DNA of 11,674 bases from Thermoleophilia bacterium (GTDB lineage: Bacteria > Actinomycetota > Thermoleophilia > Gaiellales > Gaiellaceae). The translations under genes were made by a program, and so were the position numbers. The stretch lies in NCBI GenBank assembly GCA_013362295.1, contig JABFWJ010000227.1, positions 1 to 11,674 of the forward strand, written 5' to 3'. The notes beneath the pieces were generated by a model. That model saw only the letters and a program-made list of their open reading frames with translations, had not been told where the DNA came from and searched no databases. Each line of letters opens with the position of its first letter. The stretch's first letter is position 1. Shown here in pieces: positions 1-6,406 of the stretch.

Positions 1-827
1 ACGAGAAAGGCATCAAGACCCTGCTCGGCGTGCCGCTGATCGTGCGCGACACGGTCATCGGCGTGCTCCATGTCGGCAAGCTCGTCCACCACCGCTTCCG
101 GCCGGAGGACGTGCAGCTCCTCGAGCTCGTCGGGGAACGCGTCGCGCTCGCGGTCGAGAGGGCGCGGTTGCACGAGGAGACGAGGTGGCTCGACGAGCTG
201 AAGCTGAACTTCGTGGCGGTCGCGTCGCACGAGCTGCGGACGCCCGCAACGTCGGTGTACGGCGCGCTGACGACGTTGCGCGCGCGCGAACTCGAGCCGG
301 ACGTGCGCGCCGCGCTCGAGGAGACGGCGTGGAAGGAGTCGGACCGCATGCGCCGGCTGACCGAGCAGCTGCTCGATCTTTCCCGCCTGGATGCGAGGTC
401 GGTGCAGGTGCGGCCCGAGCCGATCGGCCTCCGCCGAGTGCTCGAACAGGTCATCGAGGCGGAAGGCGGCGGCGATGTGGTCCTGGACGTCGACCCGGAC
501 CTTGTCGTCGTGGTCGATTCCCTCGTCATCGAGCGCGTCATCTCGAATCTGCTCGCCAACGCGAGAAGCCACGGCCGCCCACCGGTGCGCATCTCAGGCA
601 AGAAGCGAAACCGTCATCTGCTGATCGCCGTCGAAGACGCAGGGGACGGGGTGCCGGACCGGCTCCGACCGCGTCTCTTCGAACGCTTCGAGCGGGGGAC
701 CGCCGGAGAGGGGACCGGACTCGGACTGGCGATTTCAAAGGCTTACGCGGTGACGCACGGCGGCGACCTCAGGTACGTGCCGACCGAGCGCGGCGCACAA
801 TTCGAGCTGACTCTGCCCCTCGACTAG
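1..827 (+). CDS. Sensor histidine kinase, GAF-HisKA-HATPase type, 5' end outside the window
   Basis: This is the C-terminal part of a sensor kinase. The reading frame (codons from base 3) is open to the left edge, so the true start lies upstream and the GTG at 30 is only an internal Val. The first ~55 residues (LLGVPLIVRDTVIGVLHVGK, then a long helix) are the end of a GAF sensory domain. The HisKA dimerisation/phosphoacceptor helix follows with FVAVASHELRTP, the predicted phosphorylated His being codon 228-230. The catalytic ATPase domain shows the N box (ISNLLANARSHG), G1 (VEDAGDGVPD), F box (LFERFERG) and G2 (GTGLGLAISKAYA), all intact. The kinase should autophosphorylate and pass phosphate to a response regulator that is not visible here. 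No transmembrane segment lies in the visible part. It ends 20 bases before the convergent sigma gene. Family assignment is sure; the ligand and partner are unknown. Confidence 0.93.
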   Translation, partial: EKGIKTLLGVPLIVRDTVIGVLHVGKLVHHRFRPEDVQLLELVGERVALAVERARLHEETRWLDELKLNFVAVASHELRTPATSVYGALTTLRARELEPDVRAALEETAWKESDRMRRLTEQLLDLSRLDARSVQVRPEPIGLRRVLEQVIEAEGGGDVVLDVDPDLVVVVDSLVIERVISNLLANARSHGRPPVRISGKKRNRHLLIAVEDAGDGVPDRLRPRLFERFERGTAGEGTGLGLAISKAYAVTHGGDLRYVPTERGAQFELTLPLD

Positions 828-835
828 CCAAGTCC

Positions 836-877
836 TCGGAGACTCGATCAGCGCAGCGCGCCCAGACGCCGTTCGAG
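836..877 (-). repeat. Sigma gene 3' end, other copy of the 42-bp direct repeat
   Basis: This segment covers the last nine codons (LERRLGALR) and the TGA stop of the sigma gene and twelve bases beyond it. It matches 2615-2656 at 36 of 42 positions in direct orientation. Because the similarity runs past the stop codon, duplication explains it better than protein-level constraint alone. Confidence 0.55.
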
Positions 878-2110
878 CTCCGCGCGCTCGACGGCGTTGC
901 CGGTGAGCGCGATCGCCCGCTCATACGCGAGCGTGGCACCCACGGTGTCGCCCGCGCGACTGAGCAGCTCGGCGTGGGCCGCGTACAGCGGCTGGTAGTG
1001 CTCGAGCGTCGAATCGCGGAGCAGCGGCTCGAGGAGCGCCAAGCCCGCGGCGGGCCCGTCGGCCAGGCCGACGGCGACCGCGCGGTTGAGCTCGATCACC
1101 GGCGACGGGTTGAGCGTGACCAGAGCCCCGAACAGTTCCGCGATCTGCGCCCAGTCGGTGGCTCCGGCCTCCGGCGCGTGGATCTGCAGGGCAGTGATCG
1201 CCGCCTGCAGCTGGTACTCGCCCGGACGCCGCAGCCGCACCGCACGCTCCAGCCTGGCGAGGCCCTCTCGGATCCCGCCCTGATCCCACAGCGATCGATC
1301 CTGCTCGTCGAGCGCGATGTAGCGCCCGCCCGGATCCACGCGGGCGGCCCGGCGCGCGTCGTGGAGCAGCATCAAGGCCGACAGTCCCCAGACCTCGGCG
1401 TCGTCGGGCATCAGCCGACACAGCAGTTCGCCGAGACGGATCGCCTCCTCGCACAACTCCTCGCGCACGAGTCGATCGCCCTCGGTGGCCGTGTAGCCCT
1501 CGTTGAAGATCAGGTACACGACCCGCAGCACGGCGCGCAGGCGCTCGGGTAGGTCATCGTCGGCCGGCACCCGATAGGGGATGTGCGCCGCGGCGATCTT
1601 GCGCTTCGCGCGCACGATCCGCTTGCCCATCGTCGGCTCCGAAACCAGGAAGGCACGGGCGATCTCGCCGGTCGTCATCCCGCCGAGCGTCCGCAGGGTC
1701 AGCGCCACCCGCGCCGGCATCGCCAGCGCCGGATGGCAGCAGGTGAAGATCAGCCGCAGCCGGTCGTCGACGATCGTGCTCTCGTCATCCATCGGTAGCT
1801 CCTCCTCGTCCGGGGGCTCCAGGCGCGTCAGCTCGGCCAGCCGCTCGGCACGATTCGCCCCCGACCGGTCTCGGCGCAGACGATCGATCGCCCGCCGTCG
1901 CGCCGCCGTCGTGATCCACGCCCCCGGATTGGCCGGAACACCGTCGCGCCGCCACGCTGTGACCGCCGCCTCGAACGCGTCCTGCACCGAATCCTCGGCC
2001 AGCTGGAAGTCGCCGGCTTGCCGGATCAGGGTGGCCAGAACGATCGCGCGCTCGTCGCGAAACGCGTGCGCGACCGCGGCCGAGACGGGGTCCGCCGCGT
2101 GAACGCTCAC
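848..2110 (-). CDS. ECF42-type RNA polymerase sigma factor with C-terminal DUF6596/TPR-like extension
   Basis: This is an extracytoplasmic-function sigma factor of about 420 residues, roughly twice the size of a normal ECF protein. Region sigma-2 is near residues 15-80 (AEDSVQDAF, then PGAWITTAARRRAIDRLRR), and sigma-4 is near 130-175 (helix-turn-helix MTTGEIARAFLVSEPTMGKRI). The long C-terminal part begins with YLIFNEGYTATEG, LLHDARRAAR and DRSLWDQGGIREG, which are hallmarks of the DUF6596/ECF42 family, and continues as helical TPR-like repeats to the end LERRLGALR. In this family the extension is thought to control activity in place of a classic anti-sigma factor, and no anti-sigma gene is visible here. 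The chosen start is the GTG at 2110, because it overlaps the stop of the upstream YCII gene as GTGA, implying translational coupling. The frame could be extended to 2173, but those residues are out-of-frame YCII coding sequence. Its target promoters may be the paired motifs at 2571-2600 and 2701-2729. Confidence 0.93.
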   Translation of the reverse strand: MSVHAADPVSAAVAHAFRDERAIVLATLIRQAGDFQLAEDSVQDAFEAAVTAWRRDGVPANPGAWITTAARRRAIDRLRRDRSGANRAERLAELTRLEPPDEEELPMDDESTIVDDRLRLIFTCCHPALAMPARVALTLRTLGGMTTGEIARAFLVSEPTMGKRIVRAKRKIAAAHIPYRVPADDDLPERLRAVLRVVYLIFNEGYTATEGDRLVREELCEEAIRLGELLCRLMPDDAEVWGLSALMLLHDARRAARVDPGGRYIALDEQDRSLWDQGGIREGLARLERAVRLRRPGEYQLQAAITALQIHAPEAGATDWAQIAELFGALVTLNPSPVIELNRAVAVGLADGPAAGLALLEPLLRDSTLEHYQPLYAAHAELLSRAGDTVGATLAYERAIALTGNAVERAELERRLGALR

Positions 2111-2520
2111 GCCATGTCTCTGACCGCCTCGTCGGGCAGGTCGGCGCCGGCCTCGCGCGACACGCGCAGCCACTCGTCGGCCGGCATCATCGGGCGCACT
2201 TCCACGGTCCCGTAGCGCGCTGCCGGCACACGCGCGGCGTGCTTGAGCGCCTCGTCGAGGTCGGCGCAGTCGAGGATGTAGTAGCCGGCAAGGACCTCCT
2301 TGGTCACCGCAAAGGGGCCGTCGGTGATCTCCGTCTCGCCGGCGCGCACGCGGACCGAGGTCGCGCTCTCCGTCGAATGCAGGCGCTGGACGCCCACCAG
2401 CAGCCCTGCCTCACGCAGGCTGCGGTGCAGCTCCACGAACATCGGCATCTCCCTCTCGCGCTCCGCTTGCTCGGCCGGGCCGACCTCCTCCTGATACACC
2501 AGCAACATGTACTGAGCCAT
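2107..2520 (-). CDS. YCII/DGPF-domain protein, partner of the ECF42 sigma factor
   Basis: This is a 137-residue YCII-related protein with the standard opening MAQYMLLVYQEE, the signature DGPF at residues 67-70 (TDGPFAVTKEVLAGYYILDC), and the closing ADLDEALKHAARVP...GTVEVRPM. Such small cytoplasmic proteins form ferredoxin-like dimers. Their biochemical role is unknown, but they are the regular genomic partner of ECF42 sigma factors. The ATG at 2520 is preceded by GGAGG (2525-2529), four bases away, and it is the start that matches the family N-terminus. The open frame continues far upstream to 3063, but that part is antisense to the divergent dehydrogenase and is rejected. The stop overlaps the sigma start (GTGA at 2110-2107), so the two genes form one operon. 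A promoter-like motif lies at 2571-2600, about 50 bases upstream. It is probably co-regulated with, and possibly a functional partner of, the sigma factor; the latter is inferred from conserved linkage only. Confidence 0.93.
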   Translation of the reverse strand: MAQYMLLVYQEEVGPAEQAEREREMPMFVELHRSLREAGLLVGVQRLHSTESATSVRVRAGETEITDGPFAVTKEVLAGYYILDCADLDEALKHAARVPAARYGTVEVRPMMPADEWLRVSREAGADLPDEAVRDMA

Positions 2521-2570
2521 CGCGCCTCCGGGGTTCGTGGTCTTCGCCGCACCTACGCAGCCCACATCAT

Positions 2571-2600
2571 TACGTCGGTGCACGCCGCGCCTTTTGGACA
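2571..2600 (-). promoter_or_regulatory. Candidate ECF promoter of the YCII-sigma operon
   Basis: Read on the minus strand, TGTCCAAA begins at 2600 and CGACGT occupies 2577-2572, with 17 bases between TGTCCA and CGACGT. The expected transcription start (about 7-8 bases beyond CGACGT) would give a leader of about 45 bases before the ATG at 2520. The same motif with the same spacing is found on the other strand at 2701-2729. As I remember the published ECF42 target (about TGTCGA for -35 and CG[A/T]C for -10), this fits 5 of 6 and 4 of 4 bases. An overlapping alternative, GGTCGA-N16-CGAC, can be drawn just upstream. Function is inferred. Confidence 0.6.
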
Positions 2601-2614
2601 GCGTCGCGCGCGTC

Positions 2615-2656
2615 GCGGAGATTCGACCCGCGCAGCGCGCCCAGGCGACGTTCGAG
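2615..2656 (-). repeat. Relic of an ECF42 sigma gene 3' end (direct repeat of 836-877)
   Basis: These 42 bases match 836-877 without gaps at 36 of 42 positions. The copy at 836-877 is the last nine codons and stop of the sigma gene plus some downstream DNA. Read on the minus strand, the relic encodes LERRLGALR, identical to the sigma factor's C-terminus, but the stop is replaced by GGG. It lies upstream of the YCII gene, where the end of a preceding tandem copy of a YCII-sigma cassette would fall. No other part of a second sigma gene is recognisable. Confidence 0.55.
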
Positions 2657-2700
2657 CGCGCGGAGCTCTGAACCGGGCTCACAACAAACGCCATGAGGGT

Positions 2701-2729
2701 TGTCCAAATCGCCCTCCCTGCTGCGACGT
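2701..2729 (+). promoter_or_regulatory. Candidate ECF promoter of the dehydrogenase gene
   Basis: TGTCCA (2701-2706), followed by AA, a further 15 bases and CGACGT (2724-2729), repeats the element on the opposite strand at 2571-2600 with identical 17-base spacing. The two elements also share TGC three bases before CGACGT, and together agree at 21 of 29 positions. The predicted start near 2736 gives a leader of about 34 bases carrying GGAGG (2755-2759) before the ATG at 2770. Recognition by the neighbouring ECF42 sigma factor is the simplest reading but is inferred. Confidence 0.6.
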
Positions 2730-2769
2730 CTTGTCGAGGCGAGTCAGACGACCCGGAGGGGAGACGGAA

Positions 2770-3489
2770 ATGAAAGCGATGACAATCGAAGGTAAGGCAG
2801 TTCTGGTGACCGGGGCCAACCGGGGTCTCGGGCGGGCGCTGGTCGAGGAAGCGTTGAGGAGAGGCGCGAAGCGGGTGTACGCCGGTACGCGCCGGCCGTT
2901 GGTTCACGCCGATGAGCGCGTCACGCCGCTGACCCTTGACGTCACGGACCCGGCGCAGGTGCAACGGGCTGCGGAGAAGGTCGGATCGCTCGATTTCCTC
3001 TTCAACAACGCCGGCGTGGCGCTGCCCGCTGAGTTGAGCGATCGTGCCGCGCTCGAACAGCACCTCACAGTCAATCTCTTCGGCACGTGGGGCGTGACCG
3101 AGGCGTTCCTACCGCTGCTCACGCGGACCGGTGGAGGCGTCGTCAACGTCGTCTCCGTGGCCGCGTTGGCCGCTGTGCCGGTCCTTCCGGCCTACTCGAT
3201 CTCGAAGGCGGCCGCGTTCTCGCTCTCACAGTCGCTGCGAGCCGTTCTCGCGGGCCGGGGCGTGAGCGTGCATGCAGTCATGGCCGGCCCGATCGATACC
3301 GACATGGTCCGAGATCTCGACATCCCGAAGACCTCCCCGGAAGCCGTCGCCCGGGGCATCTTCGAGGGGGTGGAGAGAGGCGAGGAAGAGATCTTCCCCG
3401 ACCCGATGTCCGAGACGATGGCGGAGAGCTGGCGCACTGGTCCGGCCAAGGCGCTCGAGCGCCAGAACGCCGCGCTCGTCGCAGCGTGA
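2770..3489 (+). CDS. Short-chain dehydrogenase/reductase (SDR), NAD(P)-dependent
   Basis: This is a 239-residue classical SDR. The nucleotide-binding motif TGANRGLG is at residues 14-21, an acidic DVTD is at 57-60, and NNAG is at 79-82. The catalytic residues are in their usual places: Asn102, Ser129 (VVSVAA), Tyr142 and Lys146 (YSISK). The basic pair R41-R42 after the second strand suggests NADPH preference. The substrate cannot be told from the sequence; oxidoreduction of a small carbonyl or alcohol is expected in the cytoplasm. The ATG at 2770 is chosen because it follows GGAGG-rich sequence (2755-2763) and gives the standard SDR length; the frame is open upstream to 2239 but that part is antisense to the YCII gene. 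A promoter-like motif matching the one before the divergent YCII-sigma operon lies at 2701-2729, suggesting control by the same sigma factor. Confidence 0.92.
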   Translation: MKAMTIEGKAVLVTGANRGLGRALVEEALRRGAKRVYAGTRRPLVHADERVTPLTLDVTDPAQVQRAAEKVGSLDFLFNNAGVALPAELSDRAALEQHLTVNLFGTWGVTEAFLPLLTRTGGGVVNVVSVAALAAVPVLPAYSISKAAAFSLSQSLRAVLAGRGVSVHAVMAGPIDTDMVRDLDIPKTSPEAVARGIFEGVERGEEEIFPDPMSETMAESWRTGPAKALERQNAALVAA

Positions 3490-3508
3490 GGCAACGGGAG
3501 CCGCCGCT

Positions 3509-3565
3509 ATGCAACTTCGGCAGAAGCTCGCGGGTACCGGCGCGAGCGTGACCAAGCTGTCGTGA
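3509..3565 (+). pseudogene. Possible 5' relic of an aldo/keto reductase gene
   Basis: An 18-codon frame, MQLRQKLAGTGASVTKLS followed by TGA, has a GGGAG ribosome site at 3496-3500. It resembles the first residues of aldo/keto reductases (pattern M-x-x-R-x-L-x-x-TG-x-x-V-S-x-L, normally followed by an LGTMTFG-like stretch). Nothing after the stop continues that family, so it looks like a gene truncated just after its start. It could also be a chance short frame or leader peptide. Confidence 0.3.
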
Positions 3566-3570
3566 CGACA
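3558..3570. promoter_or_regulatory. Short inverted repeat before the DUF899 gene, possible operator
   Basis: TGTCGT and ACGACA form a perfect 6-bp inverted repeat around one base, 17 bases before the ATG at 3587 and just ahead of the ribosome site AAGGAAG. It could be a regulator half-site pair or chance in GC-rich DNA. The stem with a one-base centre cannot form a real hairpin, so it is not a terminator. Confidence 0.25.
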
Positions 3571-3586
3571 AGAAAGGAAGAATCAG

Positions 3587-4342
3587 ATGACTGAACAGAT
3601 GACTGAGCACAGGATCGGAACCCGCAAGGAGTGGCTCGCCGCACGCGAGCAGCTGCTCGTCCGCGAGAAGGAGCACACCAGGCTCGGCGACGAACTCGCG
3701 CGGCAACGACGCAAGCTGCCCTGGGTGCGGGTGGAGAAGGAGTACCGCTTCGAGACGGACGACGGCGAGAAGCCGCTGGTCGAGCTCTTCGATGGACGAT
3801 CCCAGCTGCTCGTCTACCACTTCATGTTCGGCCCGAGCTACGAGGCCGGTTGCCCGACCTGTTCGTCGATGGCCGACGGCATCGACGGCCTGCTCCCGCA
3901 CCTGCACGCCCGCGACGTGACGTTCGCATTCGTCTCACAAGCGCCGCTGGAGAAGCTGCAGGCCTACAAGCGCCGCATGGGCTGGACGATTCCGTGGGTC
4001 TCCACCGCGCGGACCGACTTCAACTTCGACCTCGGCTTCTCGAGCAGCGAAGGGCAGACGCGCGAGTGGGTCGAGCCGATGGCCGAGCAGCTGCCGCCCA
4101 TCGCCGCGCACAACGCCAACTCGACGCGCACCGATCTCGTCGGCTACCTCACGGAGCTGTTTGGGTTCAGCACCTTCGTACGCGACGACCACACCGTCTA
4201 CCACACCTACTCGACGACGGGCCGTGGAGTCGAGTTTCTGATGGGCTACTACTCGATCCTCGACCACGCACCGAAGGGCCGCGCCGAGGGAGAGGACTGG
4301 CAGGTCTGGATCCGCCGGCACGACGAGTACGAGAGCGAGTGA
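3587..4342 (+). CDS. DUF899 family thioredoxin-like protein
   Basis: This is a 251-residue protein of the DUF899 family. It starts with the typical amphipathic helix (TRKEWLAAREQLLVREKEHTR...DELARQRRKLPWV), then VEKEYRFETDDG, a thioredoxin-fold strand (LLVYHFMFGP) and a CxxC-like pair, Cys89 and Cys92 (GCPTCSSM). The later segments VTFAFVSQAPLEKLQAYKRRMGW, STARTDFNFDLGF and the end YYSILDHAPKGR are also family-typical. The fold resembles AhpC/TSA and thioredoxin proteins, so a thiol-redox role is plausible, but no reaction is established. The ATG at 3587 follows AAGGAAG (3574-3580); a second Met five codons in is a weaker alternative. It lies 97 bases after the dehydrogenase on the same strand, with a relic reading frame and a short inverted repeat between, so it may have its own control as well as read-through from the ECF-like promoter. 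Confidence 0.9.
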   Translation: MTEQMTEHRIGTRKEWLAAREQLLVREKEHTRLGDELARQRRKLPWVRVEKEYRFETDDGEKPLVELFDGRSQLLVYHFMFGPSYEAGCPTCSSMADGIDGLLPHLHARDVTFAFVSQAPLEKLQAYKRRMGWTIPWVSTARTDFNFDLGFSSSEGQTREWVEPMAEQLPPIAAHNANSTRTDLVGYLTELFGFSTFVRDDHTVYHTYSTTGRGVEFLMGYYSILDHAPKGRAEGEDWQVWIRRHDEYESE

Positions 4343-4355
4343 CGTGTGCCGACCG

Positions 4356-4368
4356 CCGACGACGTCGG
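4356..4368. terminator. Weak hairpin between convergent genes
   Basis: CCGAC and GTCGG pair around a GAC loop in the 68-base gap between the DUF899 gene and the convergent response regulator gene. There is no T tract on either side, so this is at best a weak bidirectional stop. Nothing else is seen in the gap. Confidence 0.2.
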
Positions 4369-4410
4369 GCGTCGCGTTCACGAGGCGATCGCGCAAACCT
4401 GGGAAGTCGT

Positions 4411-5085
4411 CTACGAAAAGCCCGGAGGCTCGCCGGGGATGACAAAGCCGGTCTCGTAGGCGAGGGCGACGAGTTGGGCACGGTCGTGGCAGCCGAGCTT
4501 GGCGAGGATGCGGCCGACGTGGGTCTTGGCGGTGAGCGGGCTGATGACGAGTCGCTGGGCGATGTCGCTGTTGTTGAGGCCGGCGGCGACGAGCCGGAGG
4601 ATCTCCCGCTCACGGTCGGTGAGCGTGTCGAGCTCAGGTGGCGGCGTCGCCGCTTGCGGGCGTTTGGCGAACTCGGCGATCAATCGCCGCGTGACCGACG
4701 GCGCGAGCAAGGCCTCACCGGCGGCAATCGTGCGGATCGCGTGCAGCAGTTCGGCAGGGCCTGCGTCTTTGAGCAGGAAGCCGCTGGCGCCGGAGCGGAG
4801 TGCCCCGTAGACGTAGTCGTCGAGGTCGAAGGTGGTGAGGACGAGCACGCGCGTCTCGGCGAGCGTCGGGTCGGCGCAAATAAGCCGCGTCGCCTCGAGA
4901 CCGTCGAGCAACGGCATGCGAATGTCCATGAGGACCACCTGCGGGCGCAGCCGGCGGGCAAGGTCGACGGCCTCGCGTCCGTCCGCCGCCTCGGCGGCAA
5001 CCTCGAGGTCGTCTTCGGCGGCGATCAGCGCGGCGAAGCCTCCGCGCACGGCGGCCTGATCGTCCGCGATCAAGACGCGGGTCAC
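4411..5085 (-). CDS. NarL/FixJ-type response regulator (REC + LuxR helix-turn-helix)
   Basis: This is a 224-residue regulator. The receiver domain (residues 1-120) shows the acidic pair D8-D9, the phosphoacceptor D54 (VVLMDIRMP), T84-T85 and K106 (FLLKDAG). The LuxR/GerE DNA-binding domain occupies about 155-215 (LTDREREILRLVAAGLNNSDIAQRLVISPLTAKTHVGRILAKL). It should be phosphorylated by the kinase encoded immediately upstream and then bind inverted DNA sites as a dimer. The GTG start at 5085 overlaps the kinase stop as GTGA, typical of coupled kinase-regulator pairs. Its most likely operators are the four TAC-N10-GTA elements at 6268-6369, which resemble NarL-family 7-2-7 sites, so it probably controls the divergent ABC operon and its own operon. 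The assignment is firm; the signal is unknown. Confidence 0.95.
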   Translation of the reverse strand: MTRVLIADDQAAVRGGFAALIAAEDDLEVAAEAADGREAVDLARRLRPQVVLMDIRMPLLDGLEATRLICADPTLAETRVLVLTTFDLDDYVYGALRSGASGFLLKDAGPAELLHAIRTIAAGEALLAPSVTRRLIAEFAKRPQAATPPPELDTLTDREREILRLVAAGLNNSDIAQRLVISPLTAKTHVGRILAKLGCHDRAQLVALAYETGFVIPGEPPGFS

Positions 5086-6233
5086 GCGGCGCTTGGCCGG
5101 TAGGGCAGCTCGGCGTCGACCCGGAAGTGGCCGTCGGCCTCTCCGACCTCAAGGGTGCCGCCAACAGCTGCTGCCCGTTCGCGCATGCCGACGATTCCAG
5201 CGCCAGCGACCGTGGCACCGCTGTGGCCGTTGACCGTTGGGTTCTCGATCGTGATCGCAAGCCGGTCGCCGCTGTAGCTGAAGGCGACTGTGGCGGGTGT
5301 GCCGGCTGCGTGTCGGCGCCAGTTGGTCAGCGACTCCTGGACGATGCGGTAGGCGGCCAGCTGCAGCGCCTCCGGGAGCTGCTCGGGCGGTTCGCCCTCG
5401 ATCTCAAGGTCGAGGCTGCTGCCGTCTGTGCGTGCTTGCTCGATCAGCGTCGGGATCGCGTCCAGGTCCGGTGCGGGTGCCAGTGGCGCCGCGCCGTCGG
5501 CGGGCTCGCGCAGGACGCCGAGGATCGCGCGCAATTCCTGCAGTGCGTCATGGCTTGCGCTCTCGATCGTCGCGAGCGCGCCCTCTGCGTGGCCGGGCTC
5601 GCGATCCAGCAGGTGCTTGGCAACGCCGGCCTGCACGTTGATGGTGGTGAGGGTATGGGCGACGACGTCGTGCAGCTCGCGCGCGATGCGCAATCGTTCC
5701 TGCTCGGCGCGTCGTTGCGCTTCTTCTTCTCGTGTTCGTTCCGCGAGCTCTGCACGCTCGAGGAGCAGCCGCACGTTGGAGCGGTGATTTCGCAGCGCCT
5801 CGCCTGCAAGGACGGGGACAGCGACCAAGGCGGCGTGGCTGATCGTCTGCAGCGTCAGGGTGTGCGGGTGACCGCCGGCGAGAAAGACGTCTGCGACCAC
5901 GACGGCGGCCGCCGCGGCGAAGGTGCCGATGACAATGTGGGCGCGGCCGCGCACGAGCGCGAGCGAATAGAGCGCCGCGGCCGGCGCGACGACGGCGAGC
6001 GTGGCGGCGGTGCGATCTAGTGCGAACAGCGCGAGCACGAGCCCGCCAGAGATGGCCAGCGTCAGCGCCGGCGCACGTCGCCGAAACAGCAAGCTCGCCA
6101 CCGCAGCGACGGCGAGCGAAACCGCATACGGCCGGTCCGAGCTCTGCGCGCGAGCGGCCGCGCCGGCGATCGCGATCGCACCCACGACGAGCACCACGCC
6201 GGCGTCGATCAGCTGCGAGAAGTCACGGCGCAC
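5082..6233 (-). CDS. Membrane sensor histidine kinase, HisKA_3 (NarL partner) type
   Basis: This is a 383-residue kinase. The N-terminal ~146 residues hold about six hydrophobic helices (near 10-26, 37-50, 55-71, 76-95, 99-118, 131-146) with no large extracellular loop, as in intramembrane-type sensors. A charged coiled-coil linker (150-182) leads to the HisKA_3 motif ARELHDVVAH with phosphoacceptor His188. The ATPase domain has the N box YRIVQESLTNWRRHA and the G-box GAGIVGMRERAAAVGG; the usual DNGxG motif is replaced by ENPTVNG, a variation I believe occurs in other actinobacterial kinases. The GTG at 6233 is the only plausible start, since an in-frame TAG lies four codons upstream (6245-6243); no strong ribosome site is visible. 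It faces an ABC operon across 173 bases that contain four operator-like elements. The signal is unknown; membrane or antibiotic stress is a guess from the transporter context. Confidence 0.94.
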   Translation of the reverse strand: MRRDFSQLIDAGVVLVVGAIAIAGAAARAQSSDRPYAVSLAVAAVASLLFRRRAPALTLAISGGLVLALFALDRTAATLAVVAPAAALYSLALVRGRAHIVIGTFAAAAAVVVADVFLAGGHPHTLTLQTISHAALVAVPVLAGEALRNHRSNVRLLLERAELAERTREEEAQRRAEQERLRIARELHDVVAHTLTTINVQAGVAKHLLDREPGHAEGALATIESASHDALQELRAILGVLREPADGAAPLAPAPDLDAIPTLIEQARTDGSSLDLEIEGEPPEQLPEALQLAAYRIVQESLTNWRRHAAGTPATVAFSYSGDRLAITIENPTVNGHSGATVAGAGIVGMRERAAAVGGTLEVGEADGHFRVDAELPYRPSAA

Positions 6234-6267
6234 AGCTCGAATCTAGCCCCGCTCCGGCCCGAGCACA

Positions 6268-6369
6268 TACTCCACGCGGAGTAGATCGCGTACATCGGCC
6301 GGCGTAGGCATGTGGCTGTCGCAGCGAAGATACGTCCCCCGGAGTAGCACGGTTACTGCTCGCGGCGTA
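6268..6369. promoter_or_regulatory. Array of four TAC-N10-GTA inverted operators, probably for the NarL-type regulator
   Basis: Four 16-bp elements begin at 6268, 6291, 6331 and 6354: TACTCCACGCGGAGTA, TACATCGGCCGGCGTA, TACGTCCCCCGGAGTA and TACTGCTCGCGGCGTA. All fit TAC-NN-C-NNN-CGG-[A/C]-GTA. They form two pairs with 23-base steps, and the pairs are exactly 63 bases apart (about six helical turns). NarL-family regulators are known to bind inverted heptamers of the TACYYMT type in a 7-2-7 layout, which the first element fits well. The array fills the divergent region between the kinase start (6233) and the ABC start (6407). The pattern is seen directly; binding is inferred. Confidence 0.7.
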
Positions 6370-6406
6370 TGCCGGCGCGAGCAACGGCAGCGATCATCTC
6401 GGCCGG

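Noticed and set aside
828..847. Terminator in the gap between the partial kinase and the sigma gene
   Set aside because: The 20-base gap contains no inverted repeat or T tract.
185..1552. Long plus-strand open frame (455 codons) across the kinase end and the sigma gene
   Set aside because: It is antisense or out of frame to two well-supported genes, is composed of low-complexity Arg/Ala/Gly-rich translation, and has no family motifs; GC-rich shadow frame.
2111..2173. Extended N-terminus for the sigma factor
   Set aside because: The extra 21 residues are an out-of-frame reading of the YCII gene, and the GTG at 2110 forms the expected GTGA coupling junction.
2732..2752. TGTCGA followed by CGAC upstream of SDR as the ECF promoter
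   Set aside because: The spacing is only 11 bases, too short for -35/-10 elements, and it lies too close to the ribosome site; the TGTCCA-N17-CGACGT element just upstream fits better.
2239..2769. Extended N-terminus of the dehydrogenase
   Set aside because: It is antisense to the YCII gene and crosses the promoter region; the ATG at 2770 has a ribosome site and gives the normal SDR length.
3631..5103. 490-codon plus-strand frame over the DUF899 and response regulator genes
   Set aside because: It lies out of frame in one real gene and antisense to another, with Arg-rich non-protein-like composition.
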